This document shows, piece after piece, positions 1-12,422 of a stretch of DNA of 64,000 nt. The translations under genes and the position numbers were made by a program. Within the stretch, counting starts at the first letter, position 1. Each line of letters opens with the position of its first letter. The stretch covers positions 1,278,001-1,342,000 of the forward strand of contig NZ_CP010803.1 in NCBI RefSeq assembly GCF_000960975.1. Reading direction: 5' to 3'. Below the pieces are notes generated by a model. The model saw only the letters and a list, made by a program, of their open reading frames with translations, was not told where the DNA came from and searched no databases. This DNA comes from Martelella endophytica. GTDB lineage: Bacteria; Pseudomonadota; Alphaproteobacteria; Rhizobiales; Rhizobiaceae.

Positions 1-2808
<2,808 letters not shown>

Positions 2809-2810
2809 CC

Positions 2811-3203
2811 TCAATTCTGCCGTTTCCAAAACTCTTCCAGCCCTTGTTTGACGTTGTTGACATCCTCTGCCGTGCCGAGAAGTTCGAAACGGTAGAGGTA
2901 CGGTACCTTGCACTTCGCCGATATGATGTCGCCGGCGATGCCGTATGTACTGCCGAAATTGGTGTTTCCGGAGGCAATCACGCCACGGATGAGGGCGCGG
3001 TTGTCCGGATTGTTGAGAAACTTGATCACAGGCTTGGGGACAGCGCCGCTACCGTCGCCGCCGGCATAGGTCGGCACCACCAGCACATAAGGCTCCTCCA
3101 CCGTTTCGGTATCACCCTGCGGGCCGAGGCGCTTTGCCGGGAGGCCCGTCTTGGAGACGAAACGATGGGTGTTGCCTGTCGCACTGGAATAATAGACGAG
3201 CAT
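2811..3203 (-). CDS. nrdI: Flavodoxin-like NrdI, class Ib RNR activase
   Basis: NrdI is the small flavoprotein that supplies the oxidant needed to assemble the manganese-tyrosyl radical in NrdF. The 130-residue product opens with the phosphate-binding loop region [13 protein letters not shown] at residues 4-16, and VVPTYAGGD and ASGNTNFG follow as flavin-contacting segments typical of the family. It lies between nrdH and nrdE, two bases before nrdE, the standard operon order. The 113-base gap between nrdH and nrdI is larger than the others in the operon and holds two hairpins. A flavin-binding NrdI implies a manganese-capable class Ib enzyme; that is family knowledge and is not visible in the sequence. 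Confidence 0.95.
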   Translation of the reverse strand: MLVYYSSATGNTHRFVSKTGLPAKRLGPQGDTETVEEPYVLVVPTYAGGDGSGAVPKPVIKFLNNPDNRALIRGVIASGNTNFGSTYGIAGDIISAKCKVPYLYRFELLGTAEDVNNVKQGLEEFWKRQN

Positions 3204-3225
3204 GCCCCTTGCCCTTCACAAAAGC

Positions 3226-3308
3226 GGCGCGCCAGCAGCGCGCCGTCACATCTTCAAGGCGTTATGTCGCCTTGTCTTGCCCCCGCGCCTGCTGATTTCG
3301 CGCAGGCG
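3226..3308 (-). other. Two hairpins in the nrdH-nrdI gap
   Basis: A perfect 7-bp stem (GGCGCGC, 3226-3232, with GCGCGCC, 3238-3244) and a 6-bp stem (CGCCTG, 3286-3291, with CAGGCG, 3303-3308) sit between nrdH and nrdI. Neither has a U-tract, so they look like transcript-processing or stability elements rather than terminators. This could set the ratio of nrdH to nrdIEF message; that is inference. Confidence 0.4.
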
Positions 3309-3316
3309 TCTTTATC

Positions 3317-3538
3317 TCAGGCGAGGGCGCCGATCATGTCCGGGCGGAAGCCGGACCAGTGCTGCTCACCGGCGACCACGACCGGAACCTGGCGATAACC
3401 CATGCCGACGACATGGTCATAGGCCGCGTTGTCGACCGAGACATCGACAATCTCGTAGTCGAGGCCCTTGCGCTCAAGCGCGCGGGTCGTGGCATTGCAC
3501 TGCACGCAGGCCGGTTTGGAATAGACGGTGATCTTCAT
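3317..3538 (-). CDS. nrdH: Glutaredoxin-like NrdH redoxin
   Basis: NrdH is the dedicated electron donor of class Ib ribonucleotide reductase, recharged by thioredoxin reductase. The 73-residue protein has the active-site C11-V-Q-C14 motif after a short beta strand (ITVYSKPAC) and the cis-proline region QVPVVV. The C-terminal SGFRPDMI matches the NrdH signature SGFRP, which sets it apart from ordinary glutaredoxins. It is the first gene of the operon. The start at 3538 is preceded by a purine-rich GAGGAAGAA site. The transcript that reaches it appears to begin about 330 bases upstream. Confidence 0.95.
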   Translation of the reverse strand: MKITVYSKPACVQCNATTRALERKGLDYEIVDVSVDNAAYDHVVGMGYRQVPVVVAGEQHWSGFRPDMIGALA

Positions 3539-3874
3539 TTCTTCCTCGCATGATCATTCTTGTCAAAAAGCGCCGCCGACACTCGCCGCCGGCCTCTTTT
3601 TCGTTCCGCAGACCGGCTCTTCGCTTGCCACTGCGCCATCCGGCGCGGACCCGTTCACGAAAAAGACCGGCACGAACCGGTTGCAGCCGATGCGTTGCGG
3701 TCCGTTCTCAGCGACGCCGCCGAACTCGCTGATCCGGCTTCGTTTCCGGCTTTCCGGCGGCGAGAAAATCCGTCTTCGCCAAGCGAAGCACCGAACCCAT
3801 ATCCGCACCAGAGAACCGACTCAGAAACCGGACCCGACCGAGCGTTTCAGGGCGAATCGCCCCTGCCGTCGAGA
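3539..3874 (-). other. Long leader of the nrdHIEF transcript
   Basis: About 330 bases separate the predicted nrd promoter from nrdH. The stretch is rich in short inverted repeats on the transcribed strand (for example GGGCGATTCGCCC, and GCTTCGC pairing with GCGAAGC). It contains an open frame from 3808 to 3563 (81 codons) that is Arg- and Pro-rich and resembles no protein I know. I see no cobalamin riboswitch core on the transcribed strand. The segment may be a structured 5' UTR; its function is unknown. Confidence 0.35.
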
Positions 3875-3921
3875 ACACTATATATGCTACCTGAAACACT
3901 CAGACCGTCAATATATAGTTT
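3875..3921 (-). promoter_or_regulatory. NrdR box pair overlapping the nrdHIEF promoter
   Basis: Two AT-rich boxes resembling the NrdR consensus (ACACWATATATWGTGT) occur at 3875-3890 (ACACTATATATGCTAC) and 3906-3921 (CGTCAATATATAGTTT). They are exactly 31 bp apart start to start, the three-turn spacing known for NrdR box pairs. On the minus strand a TTGACG -35 element (3911-3906) lies inside the upstream box, and an AT-rich -10 (about 3886-3881, spacer near 19 bp) lies inside the downstream one, so NrdR binding would cover both. NrdR itself is not encoded in the window. Confidence 0.75.
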
Positions 3922-4256
3922 GCCGGGGGCGGCATTTCCACATCCATTATGGTCAATGATTGGTGAAGAAACGGCCTTGACATCGAGGCCCGGAGCAGGC
4001 GCGCCGCCGGAAAAAAATGCCGCTGCGCAACAGCGTGGAAAAGTGATTCCCGTCTTGAGGTGAGGATGCGGGTTTCGGGGGGTATTGTGCCACCAACCGC
4101 AGGTAGAAGTTGCCCGGCAGGCTTCATTCGTCCTCGCTTTCCACAGATGCGTCAAAGACACAAGGGTGAGCGCGCGAGATGACGTAATGACAATAACGTA
4201 AAAGTAATCTTGACAGGCGAAAGTCGCCGCTATTCATTCAAGGAGATACTAAATTA
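3922..4256. promoter_or_regulatory. Intergenic region with a candidate plus-strand promoter
   Basis: No gene is supported here. A TTGACA hexamer at 4210-4215 is followed 17 bases later by a weak TTCATT -10, with a GGCGAAAGTCGCC hairpin in the spacer, and then an AGGAG site at 4241-4245 eleven bases before an ATG at 4257. This would drive the dipeptidase gene or a short leader peptide. The remaining sequence shows no recognisable RNA or repeat. Confidence 0.35.
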
Positions 4257-4433
4257 ATGCATTCGCCCGGGACATTTCCCCGGAGCAATGGCGTCCGCTG
4301 CCGATTTGGGCCGGGCGAGGGAGGAAACGGCGGACCCGAACCCGCTCAGCACAGGCGCCGCGCCGTATTGACCCGGCTCCAGCCTGCCGGCGGGAGGACT
4401 GAATGCCTTTCAAACAAAAAAATTGAGCAATTT

Positions 4434-5504
4434 ATGATTAATCACAGCAGCCCTCCCGTGTTTGACGGACACAACGACCTGCTCTTCAGGCTTCATCACC
4501 AGCAGATCGCGATCGAAGACGTGGTCAGCGGTCTGGCGAGCGGTCATCTCGATCTGCCGCGGGCGAAAGCTGCCGGTTTCGCCGGTGGATTCTTCGCGCT
4601 CTGGGTGCCGTCCACCCGCACCGGCTCAGCCGCCGAAGACAGCGATGACGCGCTGATGGCCGACATCCGTTACAACGTGCCGTTGCCCGGCATGGTGACC
4701 TGGGAAGAGGCGATCAGGGTGGTGGTCGAAGAGGTTGCCATCTTTCGCAAGCTCGCCGGATGCGGCGTTCTGACCCCCTGCACAAGCGTTGCCGAGATCG
4801 AGGCGGCCATGACCGGAGAGACGCTCGCCGCCGTCCTGCACATGGAGGGCGCGGAAGCCATCGATCCCGAATTTGCGGCGCTCGAGGTGCTCTATGCCGC
4901 GGGGCTCCGGTCGCTCGGGCCGGTGTGGAGCCGGCCGACGATCTTCGGCCACGGCGTGCCCTTCCGCTTTCCCTCGACCGGCGACATCGGGCCCGGCCTC
5001 ACCGATCTCGGCAAGGCGCTGGTGCGCGAGTGCAACCGGCTGAAGATCATGCTCGACGTCTCGCATCTCAACGAAAAGGGCTTTGACGACGTCGCGGCGG
5101 TCACGGATGCGCCGATCGTTGCCACGCATTCCAATGCCCATGCGCTGAGCTCGCATGCTCGCAATCTCACCGATCGCCAGCTTGCCGTGATCGCCGAGAG
5201 CGACGGAATGGTGGGCCTCAACTTCGCCACCGCCTTCCTGCGGGCCGACGGACGAATGGCGCCGAACATGTCGATCGCGGTGATGATCCGCCATCTCGAC
5301 CACCTTATTTCCGTGCTCGGCGAAGACCGGGTCGGGCTCGGTTCCGATTTCGACGGTGCCATCGTGGCGGACGGCATCGCCGACGTGACAGGGCTGATAG
5401 CGCTAAGGCAGGCGATGCGCGATCACGGTTTTGGCGAGCCGCTGATTGCAAAGCTTTGCAACGGCAACTGGATGCGCGTGCTGAGGCGGACCTGGGGCGA
5501 ATAG
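4434..5504 (+). CDS. Membrane dipeptidase family (peptidase M19)
   Basis: A zinc-dependent dipeptidase of the M19 (renal dipeptidase) family, 356 residues, likely cleaving dipeptides in the cytoplasm because no signal peptide is seen. The N-terminal zinc motif is FDGHND (His and Asp ligands), the bridging glutamate lies in HMEGAEAID, two metal histidines are in DVSHLNE and THSNAH, and the C-terminal GLGSDFDGA segment is characteristic. The start is uncertain. ATG 4434 fits the family N-terminus but has a weak ribosome site, whereas the frame extends up to ATG 4257 behind a good AGGAG, adding 59 Arg/Gly/Pro-rich residues unlike the family. Between them a seven-codon frame (4403-4426, MPFKQKN) has a GGAGG site. 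Confidence 0.9.
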   Translation: MINHSSPPVFDGHNDLLFRLHHQQIAIEDVVSGLASGHLDLPRAKAAGFAGGFFALWVPSTRTGSAAEDSDDALMADIRYNVPLPGMVTWEEAIRVVVEEVAIFRKLAGCGVLTPCTSVAEIEAAMTGETLAAVLHMEGAEAIDPEFAALEVLYAAGLRSLGPVWSRPTIFGHGVPFRFPSTGDIGPGLTDLGKALVRECNRLKIMLDVSHLNEKGFDDVAAVTDAPIVATHSNAHALSSHARNLTDRQLAVIAESDGMVGLNFATAFLRADGRMAPNMSIAVMIRHLDHLISVLGEDRVGLGSDFDGAIVADGIADVTGLIALRQAMRDHGFGEPLIAKLCNGNWMRVLRRTWGE

Positions 5505-5518
5505 AGCGCGCGTGGTGC

Positions 5519-6265
5519 TCACTCGTCCTCGTCGATACGAAGCGGCTTGCCCCAGACGCCCTCGACCCGCAGCATGAAGGCGTAGAGCGCCAGCGTCCCG
5601 AGCGCCATCGCAAACCAGGTCAGGGCATAGGAGAGATGGGCATTGCGGAACTTGACCACGGTCAGCCCGCCGATCGGATAGCCGCCGGGATTGGGCGTGC
5701 TGTCGGCGTCGATGAAATAGGGCGCCGACGGTTCGAGCCCCTTGGTCTCCATGATCGACTGGACATCGCGGCGATACCATTGCCCGTCCTCGGGATCGTT
5801 GGCGCGGGAAAACAGCCAGCCTCTTTCTTCCGACATCCTGAGCAGGCCGGTGATCGTCACCTCGCCCTCGGGCGCCGTGCGGGTCGCCGGGTCGCGCTGC
5901 TTTTCCGGCACGAAGCCGCGGTTGATCAGCACATAGCTGCCGTCCTGCCGCTTGAGCGGCGTCATCACGAAATAGCCGGGCCCGAGCTCGGTCGGGTAGT
6001 AGATCTGCACTTCCTCGTCGTTGAGGAGTTCGCCCGTCACGGTCACGTGGCGATAGGCGTCCTTGTCGCGGGTGATGTCCGGCCATTCGGCCGGCCCCGG
6101 CGCCGGCACGGCGGGCGCCTCGACGCGGGCATCGACCGCGGCAATCAGATCGAGCTTCCACTGCAGCCTGTAGACCTGCCATATGCCGAGCGCCATGAAC
6201 CCTGCAAACAGCACCGCCGCAATGGCGGTGATCACAACGAGACGTTTCCGGGAAACTGCGGCCAT
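5519..6265 (-). CDS. SURF1 family oxidase assembly protein
   Basis: SURF1 proteins help insert heme a or o into the catalytic subunit of heme-copper oxidases. The 248-residue protein has the expected layout of two transmembrane helices at the ends (about residues 7-27 and 215-235) with a large periplasmic domain between. The N-terminal helix is followed by the family GIWQVYRLQWK segment and the C-terminal helix by RVEGVWGKPLR. I chose ATG 6265 because translation from 6352 adds an Arg-rich tail before the membrane helix. No cytochrome c oxidase genes are nearby. The closest oxidase is cyoABCD about 3 kb away, so service to that quinol oxidase is plausible but inferred. Confidence 0.88.
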   Translation of the reverse strand: MAAVSRKRLVVITAIAAVLFAGFMALGIWQVYRLQWKLDLIAAVDARVEAPAVPAPGPAEWPDITRDKDAYRHVTVTGELLNDEEVQIYYPTELGPGYFVMTPLKRQDGSYVLINRGFVPEKQRDPATRTAPEGEVTITGLLRMSEERGWLFSRANDPEDGQWYRRDVQSIMETKGLEPSAPYFIDADSTPNPGGYPIGGLTVVKFRNAHLSYALTWFAMALGTLALYAFMLRVEGVWGKPLRIDEDE

Positions 6266-6409
6266 GTCGGATACCCTTTTGCAGCCGGCATCGGGCCGGC
6301 GGTGGCGCGCCTTGCGCCGCCACTGGATATAGACTGTGCGCGTCTGTCGCAACGGGGAAGGCGAGGCTGTGACGGAAGGACGCGTCTGACCATCGCCCGG
6401 TCAGGACAC

Positions 6410-6434
6410 GCATCCCGACCGATTGCCGGGATGC
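6410..6434 (-). terminator. Hairpin downstream of pgi
   Basis: A perfect 8-bp stem (GCATCCCG with CGGGATGC, 9-base loop) lies 20 bases past the pgi stop on the minus strand. There is no U-tract, so it may be a weak or Rho-assisted terminator or a stability element. Confidence 0.4.
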
Positions 6435-6453
6435 GGGGAGGGCTTTACGGGCC

Positions 6454-8079
6454 TTACTTCGCAGCCTTCAGCAGGACGGAAACCAGGCCTGCCGTCGAAG
6501 AATCATGGCCATCCGCGCTCTCCTTGCCGGAGACGACCGGCAGCAGGCCGGTGGCGAGTTCCTTGCCAAGCTCGACGCCCCACTGGTCGAAGGAGTTGAT
6601 GCCGAACAGCACGCCCTCGACGAAGACGCGGTGCTCATAGAGCGCGATCATGCGGCCGAGCGCGTAGGGCGTCAGGCTGTCATAGACGAAGGTGATCGAC
6701 GGGCGGTTGCCGGAAAACACCCGGTGCGGGCCGATCTTGGCGGCGGTCGCCTCGTCGGCACCCTTGGCCAGAAGCTGGGCCTTCGCCTCGTCGAGCGTGC
6801 GGCCTTTCATCAGCGCTTCGGACTGGGCGAGGCAGTTTGCCATCAGCAGCTGGTGCTGGTGGCGCAGCTCCGGCTCGAAGCCATTGGCGGCGATCATGAA
6901 CTCGATCGGAATGATGTTGGTGCCCTGGTGCAGGAGCTGGAAGAAGGCATGCTGGCCGTTGGTGCCGGGCTCGCCCCACACGATCGGGCCGGTCGGCGTG
7001 GTGACGTCTTCGGATTCGATCGTCACCGACTTGCCGTTGCTCTCCATGTCGAGCTGCTGCAGGTAGGCGGCAAAGCGCGACATGCGCTGGTCATAGGGAA
7101 TGACCGCGCGGGAGGGATAACCCAGTACCACCCGCTGGTAATAGCCGAGAAGGCCGAGCATGAAGGGCAGGTTCCCGGTCACCGGCGCCTCGCGGAAATG
7201 ATTGTCCATCGCATGGGCGCCGTCGAGGAAGCGGCCGAAGTCGTCGGCGCCGATGGCGATCATCAGCGGCAGGCCGATCGCCGACCAGATCGAGTAGCGT
7301 CCGCCGACCCAGTCCCAGAAGCCAAAGACGCGCTCTTCCTCGATGCCGAAGGCGGCGACCTTGTCGAGCGCCGTCGAAACCGCGCAGAAATGGTGGCCGA
7401 CGGCCTCCTCGCCAAGCGCATCTGCAATGAACGTGCGTGCGGTCTTGGCGTTGGTCATCGTCTCGATGGTGGTGAAGGTCTTCGAGGCGACGATGAACAG
7501 CGTCGTCGCCGGATCGAGGTCCTTGATGGTGTCGGCGATATGGGCGCCGTCAACATTGGAGACATAATGAAGCTTCGGGCCGTCATGGAAGGGGGCCAGC
7601 GCCAGCGTCGTCATCGCCGGACCGAGATCCGAGCCGCCGATACCGATATTGACGACGTCGGTGAAGGCCTTGCCGGTCGCGCCCTTGATGGTGCCCGAGC
7701 GGATGCCTTCGGCAAAGGTGCCCATGGCGGCAAGCACGGCATTGACGTCCGGCATCACATCGGCGCCATCGACCATCACCGGTGTGTTCGACCGGTTGCG
7801 CAGTGCCGTGTGCAGCACGGCGCGGTCTTCGGTGATGTTGATCTTCTCGCCGGAGAACATGGCCGCGCGCTTGTCCTCGACGCCGGTCTCGGCTGCAAGT
7901 TTCACCAGCAACGAAAGGATCTCGTCATTGATCGCGGTCTTCGAGAAATCCATCAGCAGATCTTCGAAGCTGATGCTGAACTTCGCAAACCGGTCGGGAT
8001 CGGCGGCAAAGGCGGCGCGCAGATCGGTGGCGGCGGAATTCTTGGCCGCCTCGGTCAGGCTTTTGAGAAGGGCGTTCAT
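6454..8079 (-). CDS. pgi: Glucose-6-phosphate isomerase
   Basis: Interconverts glucose 6-phosphate and fructose 6-phosphate in the cytoplasm, linking hexose catabolism, gluconeogenesis and polysaccharide precursor supply. The 541-residue length is normal for the bacterial/eukaryotic-type enzyme. The phosphate-binding segments [11 protein letters not shown] and [10 protein letters not shown] are present, as are [14 protein letters not shown] and the C-terminal [11 protein letters not shown] with the catalytic lysine region. ATG 8079 is preceded by GGAG. The gene stands alone on the minus strand, and pckA at the end of the window encodes another enzyme of gluconeogenesis. The long antisense frame over this gene is an artefact of GC-rich codon use. 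Confidence 0.97.
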   Translation of the reverse strand: MNALLKSLTEAAKNSAATDLRAAFAADPDRFAKFSISFEDLLMDFSKTAINDEILSLLVKLAAETGVEDKRAAMFSGEKINITEDRAVLHTALRNRSNTPVMVDGADVMPDVNAVLAAMGTFAEGIRSGTIKGATGKAFTDVVNIGIGGSDLGPAMTTLALAPFHDGPKLHYVSNVDGAHIADTIKDLDPATTLFIVASKTFTTIETMTNAKTARTFIADALGEEAVGHHFCAVSTALDKVAAFGIEEERVFGFWDWVGGRYSIWSAIGLPLMIAIGADDFGRFLDGAHAMDNHFREAPVTGNLPFMLGLLGYYQRVVLGYPSRAVIPYDQRMSRFAAYLQQLDMESNGKSVTIESEDVTTPTGPIVWGEPGTNGQHAFFQLLHQGTNIIPIEFMIAANGFEPELRHQHQLLMANCLAQSEALMKGRTLDEAKAQLLAKGADEATAAKIGPHRVFSGNRPSITFVYDSLTPYALGRMIALYEHRVFVEGVLFGINSFDQWGVELGKELATGLLPVVSGKESADGHDSSTAGLVSVLLKAAK

Positions 8080-8251
8080 GTGGGGGCTCCCTGCAATGTC
8101 ATGGATGGCGCGATCATAACCGCTTCTTAAAACGATTGAATGCGATTCGGTAACTGGTTGCCGGAAACGTATTCCGTTTTCATGTCATTCAAAGCGTCGC
8201 GGGCGCGAAAATCAACCGCCGAAAGCAGGGCGGCAAGGGAAACCACGGTCG

Positions 8252-8287
8252 GGACAAACGAAAGCCGCGTGCCCTGAAGCACGCGGC
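8252..8287 (-). terminator. Rho-independent terminator of the 8310-8708 gene
   Basis: On the minus strand a perfect 9-bp GC-rich stem (GCCGCGTGC with GCACGCGGC, 6-base loop, 8264-8287) is followed by a TTTCGTTTG tail. It lies 22 bases past the stop of the small membrane protein gene. Confidence 0.75.
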
Positions 8288-8309
8288 CCCGCCTCCTCGT
8301 TCATTTGGC

Positions 8310-8708
8310 TCAGGCGTGGGTCGGCCTGGCCGGCGTGTTGTGGTGCTTGTGCGCCACCAGCATGAAATACAGGAACACGAAGGGGATGGCGCTCCAGTAG
8401 GCGACCGACTTGTCGTGGCCCATGTTGCGGGCGCGGAAGGCGGTGAACCGGCCGAAGGCGAGGCCCGGCACGACCGCATAGATCGAAAGGCCCATGTAAT
8501 AGGCCGTCGACAGCGCAATGCCGGTTCCGGCCTCGCGCGGGAAGGCGAATTCGAGCAGATAGGAAATCACCAGATTGATCACGAAAATGAAGCAGGCGCG
8601 CAGGAAATAGTCCATGCGGTCGTATTCACGCTTTTCGCGAGTGAGGTAGACCCCGAGCAGAACGCCGATGGCGCTTGTCGCATACGGGAAAAAGAAAAGG
8701 CCTGTCAT
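8310..8708 (-). CDS. Small integral membrane protein, function unknown
   Basis: The 132-residue product has about four hydrophobic segments (near residues 3-18, 31-52, 65-82 and 104-120) and ends in a His-containing cytosolic tail (AHKHHNTPARPTHA). I do not recognise a named family. The start is ATG 8708 behind a strong GGAGGAAA site; the same frame reaches back to 8954 but the extra residues are Arg-rich and non-hydrophobic. It is monocistronic, with its own terminator, and is divergent from cyoA. A pair of TTGTCGCAT direct repeats 46-71 bases upstream may be its regulatory site. Confidence 0.7.
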   Translation of the reverse strand: MTGLFFFPYATSAIGVLLGVYLTREKREYDRMDYFLRACFIFVINLVISYLLEFAFPREAGTGIALSTAYYMGLSIYAVVPGLAFGRFTAFRARNMGHDKSVAYWSAIPFVFLYFMLVAHKHHNTPARPTHA

Positions 8709-9327
8709 ATCGTTTCCTCCTCGAAACGGACGCTGCGCGAAACGGTGCGCATTTTGTCGCATGTGGCAGATTGTCGCATAGAAGGGAGGCCGCTTGCAAC
8801 TGCCAATCGTGAAACGGTGTCCCATAGGAATGATGACGACGCCGATAAGGTTCCGACGCGACGGCCGAACTTGCGTTTTGGAAGTTTTTCGAGAAGGGGC
8901 AGCGGCGTCACGGAAACGTCGGCGAAGACCGACGGATTGGCGAAAAAGTGGCAATTTTCACGCAGCGCCGGCGAAAAAGTCGTCGGTGAGGTGACGGAAT
9001 TGAGGCCTTGTGCCAAAATGCCACAGGTCGGAGGCAGTTTATTTTTGGCAATTTTGCGATATTAGACCCGCCATGTGCGAGCCGCGCCCTTGGTCCGGCC
9101 GCGCGATTCCGGCGTATCTAGAGACCGGCATCGTTCCGGAACCTTCCGGAATTGACCGGAAAGCCGAAGCCTGGCACCTGCCGGCTTCTGCAAAACGGCG
9201 AACACATTTCGCCGGTACAACCGGAATACCAGCGTCTACAGACGGCCGCCGCGGGCCCGAAGGCGCCGGACAGTCATCGACAAACCAGTCCCGGTTCATC
9301 CGCGCGGTCCGGGCGTCACGGCAGAGA
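8709..9327. promoter_or_regulatory. Divergent intergenic region upstream of cyoA
   Basis: About 620 bases separate the minus-strand membrane protein from cyoA. The nonamer TTGTCGCAT occurs twice (8754-8762 and 8771-8779, 17 bp apart), close to the minus gene. An AT-rich tract around 9036-9063 (TTTATTTTTGGCAATTTTGC) is the best candidate for the cyo promoter region. A CCGGAA-type repeat clusters around 9135-9165. A plus-strand frame continues upstream of cyoA through this region but lacks family similarity. Confidence 0.4.
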
Positions 9328-10440
9328 ATGAAAACGATAGTGAACCTTCTCAAGCTCTTGAAACCGGCGCTTCTGCTGCCGTTCGTGCTGATGCTTTCGG
9401 GCTGTCAGCTCATCCTTCTCGACCCGGCAGGCTGGGTTGCCAATCAGGAACGTGACCTTCTGGTCATCTCCACCCTGCTGATGCTGATCATCATCGTTCC
9501 GGTGCTGGTCATGGCGGTCTACATCCCCTGGCGCTACCGCGATTCGCGCAAGGCCACGGATGATTACGATCCCGAATTCGAGCATTCCTCGCTGTTCGAG
9601 GCGTTCATCTGGGGCGTACCGGTGATGATCGTCATCGCGCTCGGCGCGGTCACGGCAATCTACACCCACAAGCTCGATCCCTATAAGCCGCTCGACCATA
9701 TCGCCGCCGAGCCGCTTGAGATCGATGTGGTGTCGATGGACTGGAAATGGCTGTTCATCTATCCCGAACAGAACATTGCGGTCGTCAACGAGCTGGTGCT
9801 GCCGACCGATCGTCCGGTCAACCTGCGGTTGACCTCGAGCTCGGTGATGAACACCTTCTCGGTGCCCGCGCTCGCCGGCATGATCTACACCATGGCCGGC
9901 ATGGAGACGAAGCTGCATCTGGTGGCCGATGACGCCGGCAAATACTACGGTCGCTCCGCCAATTATTCCGGCCCCGGCTACGCCCACATGGACTTCGAGA
10001 CCTACGCGGTGTCGGAAGACGAGTTCACCAAATGGGTCGATAACGCCAAGTCGTCCGGTACCGAACTGTCCGTCGATGCCTATCAGACGCTCGACAAGCC
10101 GTCGGCCGCCGATGGCGTGTACTATTACAACGGCGTTGCCGAAAACCTGTTCGACAAGGTCGTCGGTCTCTGCGTCGAGCCTGGCAAGGTCTGCATCGGC
10201 GACATGATGATGCAGGACATGATGGGCGGCGGCGGCCTGAAGGGCATCGAGACCAAGAAGAACTACGTCTATGACGAATTCGCCCCTGGCGAAGGTTTCG
10301 ACCAGCATGAATTCGAAGGCGAGATTCACGCCAATCCCGACGAACCCCGCAAGGGCCCGGTCAACGTCAAGAATCCCGACCAGACCGTGATGAACCTTGA
10401 TGGCGGTGTGTCGACCGCTTCCGAAACGGCGAGGCAGTAA
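9328..10440 (+). CDS. cyoA: Cytochrome bo3-type ubiquinol oxidase subunit II
   Basis: Subunit II of the heme-copper quinol oxidase that reduces oxygen with ubiquinol at the inner membrane. The 370-residue protein begins with a lipoprotein signal (lipobox LSGC, Cys at residue 25), then two transmembrane helices and a periplasmic cupredoxin domain. The CuA cysteines of cytochrome c oxidases are absent (the site reads [13 protein letters not shown]), which identifies a quinol oxidase. It is about 50 residues longer than E. coli CyoA, with a Met/Gly-rich stretch ([10 protein letters not shown]) followed by an acidic tail. ATG 9328 is chosen since upstream codons precede the signal peptide. The TAATG junction couples it to cyoB. 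Confidence 0.95.
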   Translation: MKTIVNLLKLLKPALLLPFVLMLSGCQLILLDPAGWVANQERDLLVISTLLMLIIIVPVLVMAVYIPWRYRDSRKATDDYDPEFEHSSLFEAFIWGVPVMIVIALGAVTAIYTHKLDPYKPLDHIAAEPLEIDVVSMDWKWLFIYPEQNIAVVNELVLPTDRPVNLRLTSSSVMNTFSVPALAGMIYTMAGMETKLHLVADDAGKYYGRSANYSGPGYAHMDFETYAVSEDEFTKWVDNAKSSGTELSVDAYQTLDKPSAADGVYYYNGVAENLFDKVVGLCVEPGKVCIGDMMMQDMMGGGGLKGIETKKNYVYDEFAPGEGFDQHEFEGEIHANPDEPRKGPVNVKNPDQTVMNLDGGVSTASETARQ

Positions 10441-12422
10441 TGAGATCTGATTTCTGGAACTTCATCTTCGGACGGCTAACATGGTCCGACATCCCCTATG
10501 ATGTGCTGATCCTTGACGTCACCTTCGCCGCGGTTGTGCTCGCCGGCCTGACCGTGTTCGGCCTGATCACCTACCATCGCAAGTGGGCCTATCTCTGGAA
10601 CGAGTGGTTCACCTCGGTCGACCACAAGAAGATCGGCGTGATGTACATCGTGCTGGCGCTTGTCATGCTGTTCCGCGGCTTTACCGATGCCTTCATGATG
10701 CGCACCCAGCAGGCGCTTGCCGCCGGTGGCGCCCAGGGCTATCTGCCGCCGCACCACTTCGACCAGATCTTCACCGCCCACGGCACGGTCATGATCTTCT
10801 TCTTCGCCATGGCCTTCCTGGTCGGCGTGATGAATATCGCGATGCCGCTGCAGATCGGCGCGCGTGACGTTGCCTTCCCGTGGTTGAACAACTTCTCGTT
10901 CTGGATGACCGTCTCGGGCGCCATCCTGCTCAACGTGTCGCTGTTCATCGGCCTTCTGGGCCGCACCGGCTGGCTTGCCATGCCGCCGCTTTCGGGAATC
11001 GCATACTCGCCCGATGTGGGCGTCGACTATTACATATGGTCATTGCAGATCGCGGGTATCGGGACGACGCTGTCCGGCGTCAACATGATCGCCACGATCC
11101 TGAAGATGCGCGCGCCGGGCATGACCATGATGCGCATGCCCGTGTTCACCTGGACGACGCTCTGCGCCAACGTGCTGATCGTCGCAGCCTTCCCGGTGCT
11201 GACGGCAACGCTCGCCATGCTGGCGCTTGACCGCTATTTCGGCATGCACTTCTTCACCAACGACATGGGCGGCAACCCCATGATGTATGTGAACCTGATC
11301 TGGATCTGGGGTCACCCGGAAGTCTACATCCTGATCCTGCCCTGCTTCGGCATCTTCTCGGAAGTCGTGTCGACCTTCTCCGGCAAGCCGCTGTTCGGCT
11401 ATCGCTCGATGGTCTACGCCACGGCCTGCATCATGGTGCTGTCCTTCATCGTGTGGCTGCACCACTTCTTCACCATGGGCTCCGGCGCCAGCGTGAACAC
11501 CTTCTTCGGCATCTCGACGATGATCATCGCGATCCCGACGGGTGCGAAGATCTTCAACTGGCTGTTCACGATGTATCGCGGCCGTATTCGCTTCGAAACG
11601 CCGATGTACTGGACGGTGGGCTTCCTGATCACCTTCACCATCGGCGGCATGACCGGTGTCATGCTCGCGGTTCCGCCGGCGGACTTCCAGCTGCACAACT
11701 CGCTGTTCCTGGTCGCCCACTTCCACAACGTCATCATTGGCGGCGTGGTGTTCGGCCTGATGGCGGGCTACCAGTACTGGTGGCCTAAGGTGTTCGGCTT
11801 CAAGCTCGATGATACCTGGGGCCGCCGTTCGTTCTGGTTCTGGTGCATCGGCTTCTACTTTGCCTTCATGCCGCTCTACGTGCTTGGCCTGATGGGCGTG
11901 ACCCGTCGCCTGCAGAGCTACACCGACACCGGCTGGCAGATCTACTTCGTCATCGCCTGCTTCGGCATGCTGCTGATCGGCGCCGGCATCGCCTGCACCG
12001 TCATCCAGCTCGTCGTCACCATCAAGAACCGCGACAAGCTGAAATGCGGTCCCGATCCGTGGAATGCCCGCACGCTGGAATGGGCCACGACCTCGCCGGT
12101 GGCGCCCTACAACTTCCCGCAGGACATCGTCGTAACCGGTCGTGACGCGTGGTGGCGGATGAAGAAGGAAGGCTTCAAGTGGTCGACCGACTATCAGCCG
12201 ATCCACATGCCGAAGAACACCTGGGCCGGTATCGTCCCAGCCTTCCTGGCGCTTGTGCTCGGTTTCGCGCTGGTCTGGCACATGTGGTGGCTGGTGGTTC
12301 TGAGCTTCGTCCTCGCGGTCGGCTCGATCATCTACCACACCTTCGATATGGACCGTGACTACTACATCCCGGCTGAACAGGTCGCCAGCGACCAGGAAAA
12401 GGCCAAGGAGGCTTATGCATGA
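10440..12422 (+). CDS. cyoB: Cytochrome bo3-type ubiquinol oxidase subunit I
   Basis: The catalytic subunit carrying the low-spin heme and the heme-CuB centre that reduces oxygen and pumps protons. At 660 residues it matches the E. coli length (663). Visible signatures include the CuB/heme segment [12 protein letters not shown], the HHFFTMG pair of CuB histidines, and the FHNVIIGG heme ligand region. The quinone-site residues known from E. coli (Arg71, Asp75, His98, Gln101) are present in LFRGFTDAF and PHHFDQIF. The start overlaps the cyoA stop by one base, and its stop overlaps the cyoC start (ATGA). Confidence 0.98.
   Translation: MRSDFWNFIFGRLTWSDIPYDVLILDVTFAAVVLAGLTVFGLITYHRKWAYLWNEWFTSVDHKKIGVMYIVLALVMLFRGFTDAFMMRTQQALAAGGAQGYLPPHHFDQIFTAHGTVMIFFFAMAFLVGVMNIAMPLQIGARDVAFPWLNNFSFWMTVSGAILLNVSLFIGLLGRTGWLAMPPLSGIAYSPDVGVDYYIWSLQIAGIGTTLSGVNMIATILKMRAPGMTMMRMPVFTWTTLCANVLIVAAFPVLTATLAMLALDRYFGMHFFTNDMGGNPMMYVNLIWIWGHPEVYILILPCFGIFSEVVSTFSGKPLFGYRSMVYATACIMVLSFIVWLHHFFTMGSGASVNTFFGISTMIIAIPTGAKIFNWLFTMYRGRIRFETPMYWTVGFLITFTIGGMTGVMLAVPPADFQLHNSLFLVAHFHNVIIGGVVFGLMAGYQYWWPKVFGFKLDDTWGRRSFWFWCIGFYFAFMPLYVLGLMGVTRRLQSYTDTGWQIYFVIACFGMLLIGAGIACTVIQLVVTIKNRDKLKCGPDPWNARTLEWATTSPVAPYNFPQDIVVTGRDAWWRMKKEGFKWSTDYQPIHMPKNTWAGIVPAFLALVLGFALVWHMWWLVVLSFVLAVGSIIYHTFDMDRDYYIPAEQVASDQEKAKEAYA

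Noticed and set aside
3627..3633. GCCACTG, the core of the cobalamin riboswitch box.
   Set aside because: It is on the plus strand, opposite to the nrd transcript, and lacks the other conserved parts of the B12 element.
3563..3808. 81-codon frame in the nrd leader as a coding gene.
   Set aside because: Arg/Pro-rich, no ribosome site, no similarity. Kept only as a remark in the leader entry.
6505..8130. A 541-codon plus-strand open frame opposite pgi.
   Set aside because: Antisense to pgi over its entire length, without family similarity.
9010..9327. N-terminal extension of cyoA.
   Set aside because: It precedes a clear lipoprotein signal peptide, so the upstream codons are not part of the protein.
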